From NCBI GenBank assembly GCA_023388965.1, contig JAEWFF010000004.1, positions 131,501 to 195,500 of the forward strand: a stretch of DNA of 64,000 bases, in the 5' to 3' direction. A program made the translations under genes and the position numbers. The stretch's first letter is position 1; each line of letters starts with the position of its first letter. The notes below the pieces were generated by a model. The model was not told the origin of the DNA and did no database searches. It worked only from the letters and a program-made list of their open reading frames with translations. The stretch comes from Pseudomonadota bacterium (GTDB lineage: Bacteria > Pseudomonadota > Alphaproteobacteria > Rhizobiales > Methylopilaceae). Positions 1-9,089 of this stretch are shown piece by piece.

Positions 1-35
1 GTGAGGGGGACAACGGGATGCGGAGAAACCGTACG

Positions 36-93
36 CCCTCACCCCGCTCGATCCTCGGGGTCGAGTCGGCCCTCTCCCCTTGGGAGAGGGGGC
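36..93. repeat. Dispersed palindromic repeat, family 2
   Basis: A 'ccctcaccc' tract is followed by two hairpins: 'ctcgatcctcggggtcgag', and 'ccctctcccc' facing 'gggagaggg'. The same arrangement recurs at 40102-40162 and, doubled and inverted, at 50741-50852. The first 147 bases of the window hold this element and no convincing gene; the short frame that reads through it only translates the repeat. Confidence 0.75.
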
Positions 94-147
94 ACGCGCC
101 GAGTCCGGCTCAGAATGGGGGTCGAAGATTGAAGGCTAAGGCGCGCC

Positions 148-936
148 TCACCCCCTCGTCAGAATCTCCAGGGCTGCGGCGTGCGCCCGCCGGTCGCCGG
201 CGGCGACGACGCGCCCGCCCCGGGTCACGGGCCCGCCCTCCCAATCGGTGATGATGCCGCCCGCGCCCTCGATGATCGGGATCAAAGCCACGATGTCGTA
301 GGGCTTCAGATCGGTTTCCACGACGAGGTCGATCTGCCCCGCCGCCAGCAGGCAATAGGCATAGCAATCGCCGCCGAACCGCGTGTGGCGCACCGCGCCC
401 TCCAGCGCCTCGAAGGCGGCGAGTTCCGCGCCGGCGAAAAGCCGCGGCGAGGTCGAGGACATGACGGCATCCTCGATCCGCGCGCAGGAGCGCACGCGCA
501 ATTTGCGGGTGCCGAGCGCGCCCCGGTAGCGCGCCGAGCCGCCATCGCCCCAGAACCTTTCCTTCACGAAGGGCTGGCTCATCAGTCCGTACACCGGCGA
601 GCCCGCCTTCATGAGGCCGATCAAGGTGCCCCAGGTCGGCAGGCCGGTGATGAAGCCGCGCGTGCCGTCGATGGGATCGAGCACCCAGACATATTCGGCG
701 TCCGGATTCTCGTTGGCGAATTCCTCGCCGACGATGCCGTGCGAGGGGAATGTGGATTTGATGAGCTGGCGCATCGCCGATTCGCCGGCATGGTCGGCGG
801 CCGTCACCGGATCGAACCCGCCTTTGGCGCCGCTCTTGTCCTCGACGCCGATCGTCGTGCGGAAAAACGGCATGACGGATTCCCCCGCGACATCGGCGAG
901 CCGTTCGACGAAAGCTTCGAAATCGACAGCGGTCAT
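148..936 (-). CDS. hisN: Histidinol-phosphatase (inositol monophosphatase family)
   Basis: This 262-residue protein belongs to the metal-dependent inositol-monophosphatase fold and most likely dephosphorylates histidinol phosphate in histidine biosynthesis. The metal site is visible as GEE (about residues 71-73) and DPIDGTRGF (about 87-95). Near the C-terminus PYDIVALIPIIEGAGG replaces the WDxAAG loop of inositol monophosphatases, a swap typical of the HisN branch. The start ATG overlaps the stop of the upstream amidohydrolase by 4 bases (ATGA), so the two are probably translationally coupled; joint expression with another histidine-related enzyme supports the HisN reading. A general inositol or sugar phosphatase is the alternative. 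Confidence 0.85.
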   Translation of the reverse strand: MTAVDFEAFVERLADVAGESVMPFFRTTIGVEDKSGAKGGFDPVTAADHAGESAMRQLIKSTFPSHGIVGEEFANENPDAEYVWVLDPIDGTRGFITGLPTWGTLIGLMKAGSPVYGLMSQPFVKERFWGDGGSARYRGALGTRKLRVRSCARIEDAVMSSTSPRLFAGAELAAFEALEGAVRHTRFGGDCYAYCLLAAGQIDLVVETDLKPYDIVALIPIIEGAGGIITDWEGGPVTRGGRVVAAGDRRAHAAALEILTRG

Positions 937-1812
937 TCGGCGGCTGCGCGCGGTATGACGAGTTCGCTCTGGGCGAACAGGACGAGCTGCTCGGTAAAGG
1001 CCGCGAGCTTGCCGGCGAGAATGGCAAATCCCGCCGTCCGCTCATGCGTCCGCTCGTCCATATACAGCGCGCGGTTCACCTCGATCTGCAGCGCATGGAC
1101 ATTGGCGGCGGGCGCGCCGTAATGCTCGGTGATGTAGCCGCCCGCGTAAGGACGGTTGCGCGCGACGGTGAAGCCGAGGCCGCGCAGCGTGACTTCGGCG
1201 AGATCCGTCAAACTCCCGCAGCACGAGGTTCCGTACCGGTCGCCGAGAATGATGTCGGAGCGCTGGCGCTCCTCGCGGGCAAGTCCGGACGAGGGCATGG
1301 AATGGCAGTCGATGAGCACGGCCGCGCCGAACGTGCCGAGAATGGCGGAGAGCATGGTGCCGAGCGCGTGATGATAGGGCTTGTAAATATGCTCGATGCG
1401 GTGGATCGCTTCCTCGACCGGCAGGCGGCGGTCGTAGATTTCCAGCGCATCGCCGACAATGCGCGCGATCGTGCCGAGCCCGCCGGCCACCCGCAGCGAG
1501 CGCGTATTGGCATAGGGCGGCAGCCTGCCCTCGAACATGCGCGGGTCCAGCTCATAGGGTTCGCGATTGACGTCGAGATAGGCACGCGGGAAATGCGCGC
1601 GCATCAAAGGCGCGCCGAAATCGACCGCGGGCATGAACAATTCGTCGACGAAGGCGTCTTCGGAGCGTCTGAGAGCGTGCGGGTCGAGCCGGGCCGAGGC
1701 CAGAAAATCCGCCGGATAGCAGGCGCCCGAATGCGGCGAGTTGAACAGGACCGGGGCCGTCATCCTGGCGGGTTCGACAATCTCGAACGAGAGATCGGAG
1801 GGGGCGGCGGAC
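933..1812 (-). CDS. N-formylglutamate amidohydrolase
   Basis: The family hydrolyses N-formylglutamate (last step of one histidine-degradation route) or related N-formyl amino acids. The conserved 'NSPHSG' near the N-terminus, 'DVNREPYELDPRMF' in the middle and 'LIDCHSMP' are clear. An upstream in-frame ATG at 1835 exists, but the ATG at 1812 (MSAAPSDL) fits the family length better, giving about 292 residues. The gene is the first of a two-gene unit with hisN. It faces cpdR across a 160-base gap. Confidence 0.85.
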
Positions 1813-1974
1813 ATGAAAACGCGGGCTCGCTTCAAATAGGTGGACGCTCTGTCTATCAGAATACGCGACAGGCGCGATGGTGCCGTGCCCGGGGCATTCT
1901 GTCCATGTTCTTGGCGGAAACCGGGTGTTTACCGGCCATCGGGCTTATGTGATGAATGAGGGGTTGAGTAGTCC

Positions 1975-2343
1975 ATGTCCGACATGAATAAAATCATTCT
2001 GGCCGAAGACGATAACGATATGCGCCGTTTTCTGGCCAAGGCGCTGGAGAATGCCGGCTATGAGGTCGTGTCGTTCGATAACGGCATGTCCGCCTATCAC
2101 CGGCTGCGCGAGGAGCCGTTCGAGCTTCTTCTGACCGATATCGTCATGCCGGAAATGGACGGCATCGAGCTTGCCCGCCGGGCGGCCGAACTCGATCCCG
2201 ACATCAAGATCATGTTCATCACCGGCTTTGCCGCCGTGGCGCTGAACCCGGACAGCCAGACACCGAAGGATGCCAAGGTCCTGTCCAAGCCGTTCCACCT
2301 CCGCGACCTTGTGAACGAGGTGCAAAAGATGCTGGCTGCCTGA
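1975..2343 (+). CDS. cpdR: Single-domain response regulator CpdR
   Basis: This 122-residue receiver domain has no output domain. It has the acidic pair EDD (residues 10-12), the phospho-acceptor Asp in 'LLTDIVMPEMDG', the switch Thr in 'MFITGFAAVA', and the Lys in 'VLSKPFHLRDL'. The C-terminal Ala-Ala matches CpdR, which in Caulobacter and rhizobia is phosphorylated through the CckA-ChpT relay and, when unphosphorylated, primes ClpXP to degrade cell-cycle substrates. Location beside an N-formylglutamate amidohydrolase gene agrees with alphaproteobacterial cpdR loci. The ATG at 1984 is a possible alternative start (MNKIILAEDD). Confidence 0.88.
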   Translation: MSDMNKIILAEDDNDMRRFLAKALENAGYEVVSFDNGMSAYHRLREEPFELLLTDIVMPEMDGIELARRAAELDPDIKIMFITGFAAVALNPDSQTPKDAKVLSKPFHLRDLVNEVQKMLAA

Positions 2344-2349
2344 GGCAGC

Positions 2350-2378
2350 TTGCAGGCGGCAAGAGAGGACGGTATATC
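2350..2378 (+). promoter_or_regulatory. Promoter of tRNA-Val
   Basis: TTGCAG (2350-2355) and TATATC (2373-2378) are separated by exactly 17 bases and lie about 22 bases before the mature tRNA 5' end. This is a good sigma-70 type match. Confidence 0.6.
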
Positions 2379-2399
2379 CGGCCCGTCTCCGGGGAAAAT

Positions 2400-2474
2400 G
2401 GGCGATTAGCTCAGCGGGAGAGCACTTCGTTGACATCGAAGGGGTCACTGGTTCAATCCCAGTATCGCCCACCA
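2400..2474 (+). tRNA. tRNA-Val (anticodon GAC)
   Basis: The cloverleaf folds fully. The acceptor stem GGGCGAT (2400-2406) pairs with ATCGCCC (2464-2470); the anticodon stem CTTCG/CGAAG encloses the loop TTGACAT with anticodon GAC; the T-arm carries GGTTCAATCCC. The discriminator A and CCA end (2472-2474) are encoded in the DNA. Confidence 0.97.
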
Positions 2475-2509
2475 TTTTCCCCCCTGCCCGGACAGCAAGC
2501 CGATCCGGC

Positions 2510-2538
2510 TTGACCTGCGGAGCCGGGTTTTCTAACTC
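2510..2538 (+). promoter_or_regulatory. Possible promoter of the small unknown gene
   Basis: TTGACC (2510-2515) is followed after 17 bases by TAACTC (2533-2538), 80 bases before the start of the 116-residue gene. The -10 match is weak. Confidence 0.35.
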
Positions 2539-2618
2539 GACTCCCGCTAATCCATGGAGACGCGGCCCGGAGACAAGGGCCCCTCCGACCGACCCACACT
2601 GAAAAAAGGGATGAAGGG

Positions 2619-2969
2619 ATGACCCTTGCCGTGAAGACAGGGAAACATACGCCGGCCGTCGAATATCTCGACAGGCTGACGAGCCTCATCAATTCGGAAA
2701 GCTGGAAGGAAGCCGCCGATTCCTTTGCCGGCTTCGAAAAGGAACACCCGACCGCCTATTTCGGCGTGGTCGAGGCGCTTCCGTTCCGCGTGCAGAATCA
2801 TTTCGTATCGAAGCTCGGCTCGACCCAGTTCTCGATCTATTCGCTGCGCAACATCACCTGGTCGACGGATGTCGTGCAGGCATTCGAGAAGGGCGGCGAC
2901 GCATTCGAAGCCTTCATCAGGAAGCTCGAAAACGAGGTGGCCTCGGCCAAGCCCGCGCCGAAGGCGTAA
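2619..2969 (+). CDS. Small protein of unknown function (116 aa)
   Basis: No family is recognised. The product is soluble, with no signal peptide or membrane segment, and is rich in aromatic residues in the centre (FRVQNHF, TQFSIYSLRNITW). The C-terminal tail is Lys/Ala/Pro-rich (ASAKPAPKA), which resembles phasins or DNA-associated proteins superficially but is not diagnostic. The gene stands alone between tRNA-Val and a strong terminator at 2996-3024. Two candidate start codons (2611 and 2619) each follow a purine-rich stretch; 2619 is in frame with the long reading. Own promoter, own terminator and coding-type codon use argue that it is real. Confidence 0.75.
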   Translation: MTLAVKTGKHTPAVEYLDRLTSLINSESWKEAADSFAGFEKEHPTAYFGVVEALPFRVQNHFVSKLGSTQFSIYSLRNITWSTDVVQAFEKGGDAFEAFIRKLENEVASAKPAPKA

Positions 2970-2995
2970 GCGCAGGCTTTTTCAGTTGCTTTGAA

Positions 2996-3024
2996 GGCCG
3001 GGCGCACTGCCCGGCCTTTTTGTT
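2996..3024 (+). terminator. Rho-independent terminator
   Basis: GGCCGGGC and GCCCGGCC form a perfect 8-bp stem with a GCACT loop, followed by TTTTTG, 26 bases after the stop of the 116-residue gene. Confidence 0.9.
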
Positions 3025-3173
3025 TGCGGCGCCGGGTGTTTGCCGCCTCAAGGCGGGCGGAGATTGCCAAAGTTTAATCCGGCGCGCATGGCATGTTCAG
3101 CTATGGTTCAGGCCCCGGGGCCAATGTGTCGGGGCACGCGCAATTGCCGCGCGGACCTGAGAGATGCCGACGA

Positions 3174-4373
3174 ATGAGCCTGACCGGGACACGAGCCAAG
3201 ACCGCCGAGACCAAAGCCGCCGCACCGCGCCGGCCGCGCTGGCTCGTGCCGCTGGCGGTTCTCGCGCTCGCCGGCGCCGGGCTGGCCTATTGGCAGTTCG
3301 CGGGCTCCTCCGACGGGGCTGCGGCGGTGCAGACGGCCAAGGTCACGCGCGGCGACATTTCCGAGACCGTTTCCGCGCTCGGCAATCTCCAGCCGCGCGA
3401 TTATGTCGATCTCGGCGCCCAGGTTTCCGGCCAGCTCAAGACCATCCATGTCCAGCCGGGACAGGAGGTGAAGAAGGGCGATCTTCTGGCCGCAATCGAT
3501 CCGGTCGTCCTCAATGCGAAGGTGGAAGCCGGCCGCGCCTCGCTCGCCAGCCAGAAGGCCCAGCTTCTCGACAAGGAAGCCCAGCGCGATCTCGCCAACC
3601 AGACGCTCGAGCGCCAGCGCCGGCTGGTCGCGACCAAGGCCGTCTCCGATGCCGCCTTCGAAAGCGCGGAAGCCTCCGCCCGCTCCGCCGAAGCGCAGGT
3701 CGCCATGCTGGAGGCGCAGATTCAGCAGACCGAATCGACCCTTCGCGGCGACGAGGCGACGCTCGGCTACACCAAGATTTACGCGCCGATGGACGGCACG
3801 GTCGCGAGCATCGACGCCCGCGAAGGCCAGACGCTGAACACCAACCAGTCCGCGCCCATCCTCATGCGCATCGCCGATCTGTCGACCATGACGGTATGGA
3901 CGCAGGTGTCCGAGGCGGACGTGCCGAAGCTGAAGCTCGGCATGCGCGCGGAATTCACGACGCTCGGTTCCGGCGGCCAGCGCTGGAGCGGCACGCTGCG
4001 CCAGATTCTTCCGACGCCCGAAGTCGTCAACAATGTCGTGCTCTACACCGCCCTGTTCGATGTCGAGAACCCCGAGCGCGAACTGATGACGCAGATGAGC
4101 GCGCAGGTGTTCTTCATCATCGCGGAAGCCAAAGACGTGCTGACCGTGCCGGCCTCCGCATTGATCGAGGCGCGGCCCGGCAGCGAGGATTTCTCCGTCG
4201 AGGTGCAGACCTCGTTCGGCACGGAAATGCGCAAGGTCGATGTCGGCGTGCGCACGCGCATCGCCGCGGAGATCGAATCGGGTCTTGAAGACGGCGAGAC
4301 AATCGTCCTGCAACAGCCGCAGGGGCGGCAGGGCGGCCAGAGCGGCCCGCGCAATATGAGGCTGCGGCTGTGA
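3174..4373 (+). CDS. macA: MacA-type periplasmic adaptor (HlyD family)
   Basis: This 399-residue membrane-fusion protein links an inner-membrane pump to the outer membrane. It has an N-terminal anchor (about residues 23-40, WLVPLAVLALAGAGLAYW), then a lipoyl/barrel-sandwich segment ('GAQVSGQLKTIHVQPGQEVKKG'-like, written here as its key motif VQPGQEVKKG). A long Gln/Ala-rich coiled-coil hairpin and the C-terminal beta-barrel and membrane-proximal domains follow. An earlier ATG at 3093 is open, but the chosen start directly precedes the basic and hydrophobic anchor. The GTG start of the next gene overlaps the stop by 4 bases, so macA and macB are coupled. The substrate (macrolide, lipopeptide or heme precursor) cannot be told from sequence. 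Confidence 0.88.
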   Translation: MSLTGTRAKTAETKAAAPRRPRWLVPLAVLALAGAGLAYWQFAGSSDGAAAVQTAKVTRGDISETVSALGNLQPRDYVDLGAQVSGQLKTIHVQPGQEVKKGDLLAAIDPVVLNAKVEAGRASLASQKAQLLDKEAQRDLANQTLERQRRLVATKAVSDAAFESAEASARSAEAQVAMLEAQIQQTESTLRGDEATLGYTKIYAPMDGTVASIDAREGQTLNTNQSAPILMRIADLSTMTVWTQVSEADVPKLKLGMRAEFTTLGSGGQRWSGTLRQILPTPEVVNNVVLYTALFDVENPERELMTQMSAQVFFIIAEAKDVLTVPASALIEARPGSEDFSVEVQTSFGTEMRKVDVGVRTRIAAEIESGLEDGETIVLQQPQGRQGGQSGPRNMRLRL

Positions 4374-6343
4374 ACGTCCAGAGCTTCCGCCGAGGCACGG
4401 CAACGAAGCTCGCCGAGCCGCTGATCGAGATCGAGAACATCGGCAAGACCTATGGCGGCGAGGTGCCGGTCGAGGTTCTGCACGGCGTCTCGCTGAAGAT
4501 CATGCCGGGCGAATTCGTCGCCATCATGGGCGCATCCGGCTCCGGCAAATCCACGCTGATGAACATTCTCGGCTGTCTGGACAAGCCGACGCGCGGCACA
4601 TACCGCTTTGCGGGGCGCGACGTCTCCGGTCTCGATCGCGACGAGCTGGCGCGGCTGCGCCGCGACGAATTCGGTTTCGTGTTCCAGAGCTACAATCTGA
4701 TCGCGACCGCAACCGCTCTCGAGAACGTCGAAGTGCCGGCGATCTATGCCGGCCTCGAGCCGCAGGCGCGGCATGAGCGCGCGAGCGAACTCCTCACCGC
4801 GCTCGGACTCGGCGACCGGCTCCATCATCGCCCCAGCCAGTTGTCGGGCGGCCAGCAGCAGCGCGTCTCCATCGCCCGCGCGCTGATGAATGGCGGGCGC
4901 ATCATCCTCGCCGACGAGCCGACCGGCGCGCTCGATTCCAAAAGCGGCGCGGAGGTCATGGCCCTGCTGGCCGATCTCGCGCGTGAGGGCCACACCGTCA
5001 TCCTCATCACCCATGACCGCGATGTCGCCAAGGCCGCGCGCCGCGTCATCGAAATCCGCGACGGCGAGATCGTGTCCGACACCTGTACCGACACCAAAGC
5101 GCGCGCCGAACCCATGGCGGCGCCGGTTGCGGCCGCGCCCTCGCGCCTCGACGAAGTGCGCGAGGCCGTGAAGATGGCGCTCCGCGCGCTGCGCACGAAT
5201 GTGTTCCGCACCGTCCTGACGCTGCTCGGCATCATGATCGGTGTCGCCTCGGTCGTTGCCATGCTCGCGGTCGGCGAAGGGGCGAACGAGGATGTGATGA
5301 AGCGCATCGGATCGATGGGCTCGAATCTCCTCGTCGTGCGGCCCGGCGCGCCGAACCAGAGATTTACCGCGGGCTCCTCCGTGCGCACGCTCGTGCCGGA
5401 AGATGCGGATGCCATCGCGCAGCTTCCGAACGTGGTTGCGGCGGTGCCCGAGCGTCAGGGCAATGTGACTTTGCGCATCGGCAATCGCGATTACGCGACG
5501 CAGGCCACCGCGACCTCGGCCGACATGCCGGATGTGCGTGTATGGCCGGTCGAGAAGGGCGTGTTCTTCACCAAAGCCGATGTGGACGAACAGGCAACCG
5601 TCGCGGTGATCGGCCAGACCGTCGAGAGGAACCTGTTCGGAAGGTCCGATCCGCTCGGCAGTTTCGTGCTCGTCAACAATGTGCCGTTCCAGGTCATCGG
5701 CACTCTGTCGGCCAAGGGCGCGACCGGCTTCGGCACCGATCAGGACGATGTCATCTTCGTGCCGATCACGACCGGCGGAATGCGCCTGTTCGGCGAGCAG
5801 CATGTACGCTCGATCACGGTCGCGGTCGAAGACCTCGCCCGCATCGACCAGACCGAGGCCCAGGTACGCGCGCTCGTGACCGAGCGCCATCACGGCACCG
5901 AGGATTTCCAGATCCGCAACATGGCCTCTATCGTCGAGACCATGTCGGCGACGCAGCAGACCCTGTCCATACTTCTGGCCTCCATCGCCTCGATCTCGCT
6001 GATCGTCGGCGGCATCGGCATCATGAACATCATGCTGATGAGTGTGACCGAGCGCACCCGCGAGATCGGCATCCGCATGGCGACCGGCGCCTCGACACGC
6101 AACGTGCTGCAGCAATTCCTGACCGAGGCGGTGGTGGTCGCGGCCTTTGGCGGCCTGCTTGGTGTCGGGCTTGGATTTGCGGCCGGATTTGCGATCAGCT
6201 TCGCGGGCCTGCCGCTCAAATTCACCGCCCTGCCGGCGGTCATGGCGTTCGCCTGCGCCGTCCTGACCGGGGTTGCCTTCGGCTTCATGCCGGCGCTGAA
6301 GGCCGCGAAGCTCGATCCCGTCGCGGCGCTTGCGGCCGATTAG
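4370..6343 (+). CDS. macB: MacB-type ABC transporter, fused ATPase and permease
   Basis: This 657-residue protein has an ABC ATPase at the N-terminus: Walker A GASGSGKST at residues 54-62, signature LSGGQQQR near 158-165, Walker B 'IILADEPTGALDS'. A linker then leads to the MacB/FtsX permease half, with one membrane helix near residues 275-300, a large periplasmic domain and three C-terminal helices. The 'ERTREIGIRMATGA' motif of the FtsX-type permease is intact. It starts with GTG overlapping macA. No outer-membrane TolC gene follows, so an unlinked TolC must serve the complex. The last 4 bases overlap the end of the convergent response-regulator gene. Confidence 0.92.
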   Translation: MNVQSFRRGTATKLAEPLIEIENIGKTYGGEVPVEVLHGVSLKIMPGEFVAIMGASGSGKSTLMNILGCLDKPTRGTYRFAGRDVSGLDRDELARLRRDEFGFVFQSYNLIATATALENVEVPAIYAGLEPQARHERASELLTALGLGDRLHHRPSQLSGGQQQRVSIARALMNGGRIILADEPTGALDSKSGAEVMALLADLAREGHTVILITHDRDVAKAARRVIEIRDGEIVSDTCTDTKARAEPMAAPVAAAPSRLDEVREAVKMALRALRTNVFRTVLTLLGIMIGVASVVAMLAVGEGANEDVMKRIGSMGSNLLVVRPGAPNQRFTAGSSVRTLVPEDADAIAQLPNVVAAVPERQGNVTLRIGNRDYATQATATSADMPDVRVWPVEKGVFFTKADVDEQATVAVIGQTVERNLFGRSDPLGSFVLVNNVPFQVIGTLSAKGATGFGTDQDDVIFVPITTGGMRLFGEQHVRSITVAVEDLARIDQTEAQVRALVTERHHGTEDFQIRNMASIVETMSATQQTLSILLASIASISLIVGGIGIMNIMLMSVTERTREIGIRMATGASTRNVLQQFLTEAVVVAAFGGLLGVGLGFAAGFAISFAGLPLKFTALPAVMAFACAVLTGVAFGFMPALKAAKLDPVAALAAD

Positions 6344-6699
6344 GCGAAGACGGCGTTCAGCACCTGCTGCATCTGGCGCGTCGTCCAGGGCTTTTGCAGA
6401 AAGGCCTCCGGGTTCAGCGTCGCCGCGCGTGCGCGGGTCGTTTTATCGGTGTGCGCCGACATGAACACGACCTTGGCCGGATGGGTGCGCGTGATCGCAT
6501 GGGCGGTGTCGATCCCGTCATCGGGGCCGCGCAGGCTGATATCCATCAGCAGGAGGTCGGGCGTTTCGCTGGCCGCGATGCGCCGTGCGTCCGCTCCGCT
6601 CGCCGCCGGCCCGAGAACCCGGTAGCCGAGGGCTTCCAGGGAGCAGGCCAGATCCATGGCGATCAGGGCTTCGTCCTCCACAACCAGAATCGTGCGCAT
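6340..6699 (-). CDS. Single-domain response regulator
   Basis: This 119-residue receiver domain has EDE near the N-terminus, the phospho-acceptor Asp in 'LLLMDISLRGPDDG', Ser in 'VVFMSAHTDK' and Lys in 'FLQKPW'. The 'DISLRG' pattern is typical of receivers that pair with HWE/HisKA2 kinases in alphaproteobacteria. No kinase lies nearby. The start at 6699 is supported by AGGAGG 6-11 bases upstream; a longer frame from 6807 lacks such a site. It is transcribed towards macB and ends overlapping it by 4 bases. Confidence 0.85.
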   Translation of the reverse strand: MRTILVVEDEALIAMDLACSLEALGYRVLGPAASGADARRIAASETPDLLLMDISLRGPDDGIDTAHAITRTHPAKVVFMSAHTDKTTRARAATLNPEAFLQKPWTTRQMQQVLNAVFA

Positions 6700-6819
6700 T
6701 GCCGCGTACCTCCTGACCGGGCCGATGTTTTTTGTGCAACCGGTCAATAAGCGAACGGGGCGGACAGGACGAAGTTCCGCTTGCGGCGGATTTTCGACAA
6801 ATGTCACGCAATCGTGGTT

Positions 6820-6837
6820 TCCTGTTTACTAACAGGA
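6820..6837. promoter_or_regulatory. Perfect inverted repeat between ptsN and the response regulator
   Basis: TCCTGTT and AACAGGA are separated by TACT. It lies 120 bases upstream of the response-regulator start and 12 bases after the ptsN stop. There is no T-run, so it may be an operator or a weak 3'-end hairpin of the rpoN-ptsN transcript. Confidence 0.4.
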
Positions 6838-6848
6838 GACTGGCCCGC

Positions 6849-7307
6849 TCAGGCGGCGTTGGCGGCGGCCTGGGTCAGCAGCGCATGAAGGCCGGCCGCA
6901 TCGCGCGTGGCGCGCAGTTTCGCGGCCGTCTGCGTATCGCGCAGGACGCGCGCGACCCGGGCGAGCGCCTTCAGATGATCGGCGCCGGCGGCTTCTGGCG
7001 CCAGAAGCAGGAAAATCAGGTCGACCGGCTCGGAATCGAGCGAGTCGAAATCGATCGGCCGCTCGAGACGCGCGAACAGGCCGAACAGGCGGCCGATCTT
7101 CGGCAGCTTGCCGTGGGGAATGGCGATGCCGTTGCCCACTCCGGTCGATCCCAGGCGCTCGCGCTGCAGCAGCGTCTCGAAAATCTCGCGCTCCGGCAGG
7201 CCGACCAGTTCGGCCGCGCGGGCAGAGAGTTCCTGAATGGCCTGCTTCTTGGAATTGACCTTGAGCGTCGGGATGACCGCATCGGGCGGCAGAAGATCAC
7301 TCAACAT
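6849..7307 (-). CDS. ptsN: PTS IIA-like nitrogen regulatory protein PtsN (EIIA-Ntr)
   Basis: The 152-residue product is the terminal phospho-acceptor of the nitrogen phosphotransferase relay (PtsP-NPr-PtsN), which in other proteobacteria tunes potassium transport and nitrogen or carbon control. The phosphorylated His is in 'GIAIPHGKL'. The ATG at 7307 (MLSDLLPPDAV) matches the usual start of the family; an earlier in-frame ATG at 7445 adds residues without family likeness. It is the last gene of the rnd-lpt-rpoN unit. The hpf gene that normally sits between rpoN and ptsN is missing here. Confidence 0.92.
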   Translation of the reverse strand: MLSDLLPPDAVIPTLKVNSKKQAIQELSARAAELVGLPEREIFETLLQRERLGSTGVGNGIAIPHGKLPKIGRLFGLFARLERPIDFDSLDSEPVDLIFLLLAPEAAGADHLKALARVARVLRDTQTAAKLRATRDAAGLHALLTQAAANAA

Positions 7308-7507
7308 GAGGACGGCTCGTTTGCTGTTTCCGGCATGCCGGAAGTCCCCGAAATAGGGCATCGGCTCATGAAATTCACGACCCCATGAATGCCCCGGCCC
7401 CCGGACCCCATAACCGCCGGTCGCCGGGGCAAGACCTACGAACACCCCGGTATGAAGTCAAATCTTGACATGGATGAATTGGGGACGACAGCCGCCCGGC
7501 GGCCTCC

Positions 7508-9022
7508 TCACAGGGGCGTCACTTTCTCGCGACGGCGCTGCACCGACGAGGCTATCCCCATGGCCTCGCGATATTTTGCGACCGTGCGGCGGGCGATATC
7601 CACACCCGAATCGCGCAGCGCCTGAACCAGGGCATCGTCGGACAGCACATCGTCCGGCTTTTCGGCATCGATCATTTCCCGGATGCGGTGGCGCACCGCC
7701 TCCGCCGAATGCGCCTCGGCGTGCCCGGTCGAGGCGATGGCGGCGGTGAAGAAATATTTCATCTCGAACATGCCGCGCGGCGTCGCGATGTATTTATTGG
7801 CGGTCACGCGGCTGACGGTGGATTCGTGCATGCCGATGGCGTCGGCAACCGCGCGCAGATTCATCGGGCGCAGGAAATGCACGCCATGCGTCAGGAACGC
7901 ATCCTGCTGGCGCACGATCTCGGCGGCGACCTTGAGGATCGTCCGGGCGCGCTGTTCGAGCGAGCGAGTCAGCCAGTTGGCGGTTTGCAGGCATTCGGTG
8001 AGAAACGCCTTCTCGCCGGCATTTTTGGCCGTACGTGCAACCTTGGCGTAATAGGACTGGTTGACGAGAACGCGCGGCATGGTCTCGGCGTTCAGCTCGA
8101 TCAGCCAGGTTCCGTCCGGCGCGGCGCGCACGAGCACGTCCGGAATGACCGATTGTACGGGCGCGCCGCCGAAAGCGAGGCCGGGCTTGGGCGTCAGCTG
8201 GCGGATTTCCGCGATCATGTCGGCAAGGTCCTCGGCATCGACGCCGCAGATCTTGCGCAATTGCGGAAGGTCGCGCTTGGCCAGAAGATCGAGATTCTTC
8301 ACCAGCGCCGCCATGGCCGGGTCGAAGCGGTCGCGCTCGCGCAATTGCAGCGCGAGGCATTCTTCCAGATTGCGCGCGCCGACGCCCGCCGGCTCCATCG
8401 ACTGGATGAGGACAAGCGCCTCCTCGGCCTGTGCGATGGGCGCGCCAAGGCGCTCCGCGAGTTCGGCCAGCGGCTCGGTGAGGTAGCCGGTCTCGTCGAT
8501 GCAATCCACGATGCCGCGCCCGATCAGGCGCAGGGCCGGATCGGAGGTCAGCAGCGCGATCTGGGCTTCGAGATGATCGGCGAGGCTGAGTTCGGCCGAG
8601 GCGAAGGTGTCGAGCGGGTGCTCGCCGTCCTGATCGCCCCCGCCGCCGACGCCGGACCAGGCGGAGGCGGTGTAGCCCTCCCCGCCCGACATCGCCATCG
8701 GCGCCTCGTCCTGGAACACATTGCCGAGATCGGTGTCGAGCCGCTCCTCGATGGCGGCGCGGCTCTCGGCGAGGTTCTCGTCCATCCAGTCGCCGTCGCG
8801 CGCATCGGATGCCTCGGCGGGCGGCGGCGGCGCGTCCTCGCCTTCGACGGCCGGGCCGTCGGTGTCGGCGCGCTCCAGAAGCGGGTTCTGCTCGATTTCC
8901 TGGGCGATATAGGCCTGCAGATCCAGGCTCGAAAGCTGCAGCAGCTTGATCGCCTGCATCAATTGCGGCGTCATCACCAGAGACTGGCTTTGCCGCAGAA
9001 GGAGCTTGGGGCCGAGGGACAT
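7508..9022 (-). CDS. rpoN: RNA polymerase sigma-54 factor RpoN
   Basis: The 504-residue product directs RNA polymerase to -24/-12 promoters and needs AAA+ activators. Region I is Gln/Leu-rich (QSQSLVMTPQLMQAIKLLQ, residues 10-28), followed by an acidic region II, the core-binding domain and the C-terminal RpoN box (ARRTVAKYRE). The start at 9022 (MSLGPKLLLRQ) matches the family; a frame open to 9130 would overlap lptB by 41 bases. No strong Shine-Dalgarno is visible there, so translation may depend on lptB upstream. Confidence 0.95.
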   Translation of the reverse strand: MSLGPKLLLRQSQSLVMTPQLMQAIKLLQLSSLDLQAYIAQEIEQNPLLERADTDGPAVEGEDAPPPPAEASDARDGDWMDENLAESRAAIEERLDTDLGNVFQDEAPMAMSGGEGYTASAWSGVGGGGDQDGEHPLDTFASAELSLADHLEAQIALLTSDPALRLIGRGIVDCIDETGYLTEPLAELAERLGAPIAQAEEALVLIQSMEPAGVGARNLEECLALQLRERDRFDPAMAALVKNLDLLAKRDLPQLRKICGVDAEDLADMIAEIRQLTPKPGLAFGGAPVQSVIPDVLVRAAPDGTWLIELNAETMPRVLVNQSYYAKVARTAKNAGEKAFLTECLQTANWLTRSLEQRARTILKVAAEIVRQQDAFLTHGVHFLRPMNLRAVADAIGMHESTVSRVTANKYIATPRGMFEMKYFFTAAIASTGHAEAHSAEAVRHRIREMIDAEKPDDVLSDDALVQALRDSGVDIARRTVAKYREAMGIASSVQRRREKVTPL

Positions 9023-9089
9023 CAGGGAAAAACCGGCGCGCTTTCTGGAAACTGGGACGATTCTTGCATGATAGCGTCCCGGCGCGGTT

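Noticed and set aside
18..251. Small plus-strand frame at the window start
   Set aside because: It translates repeat family 2 and runs into hisN on the other strand.
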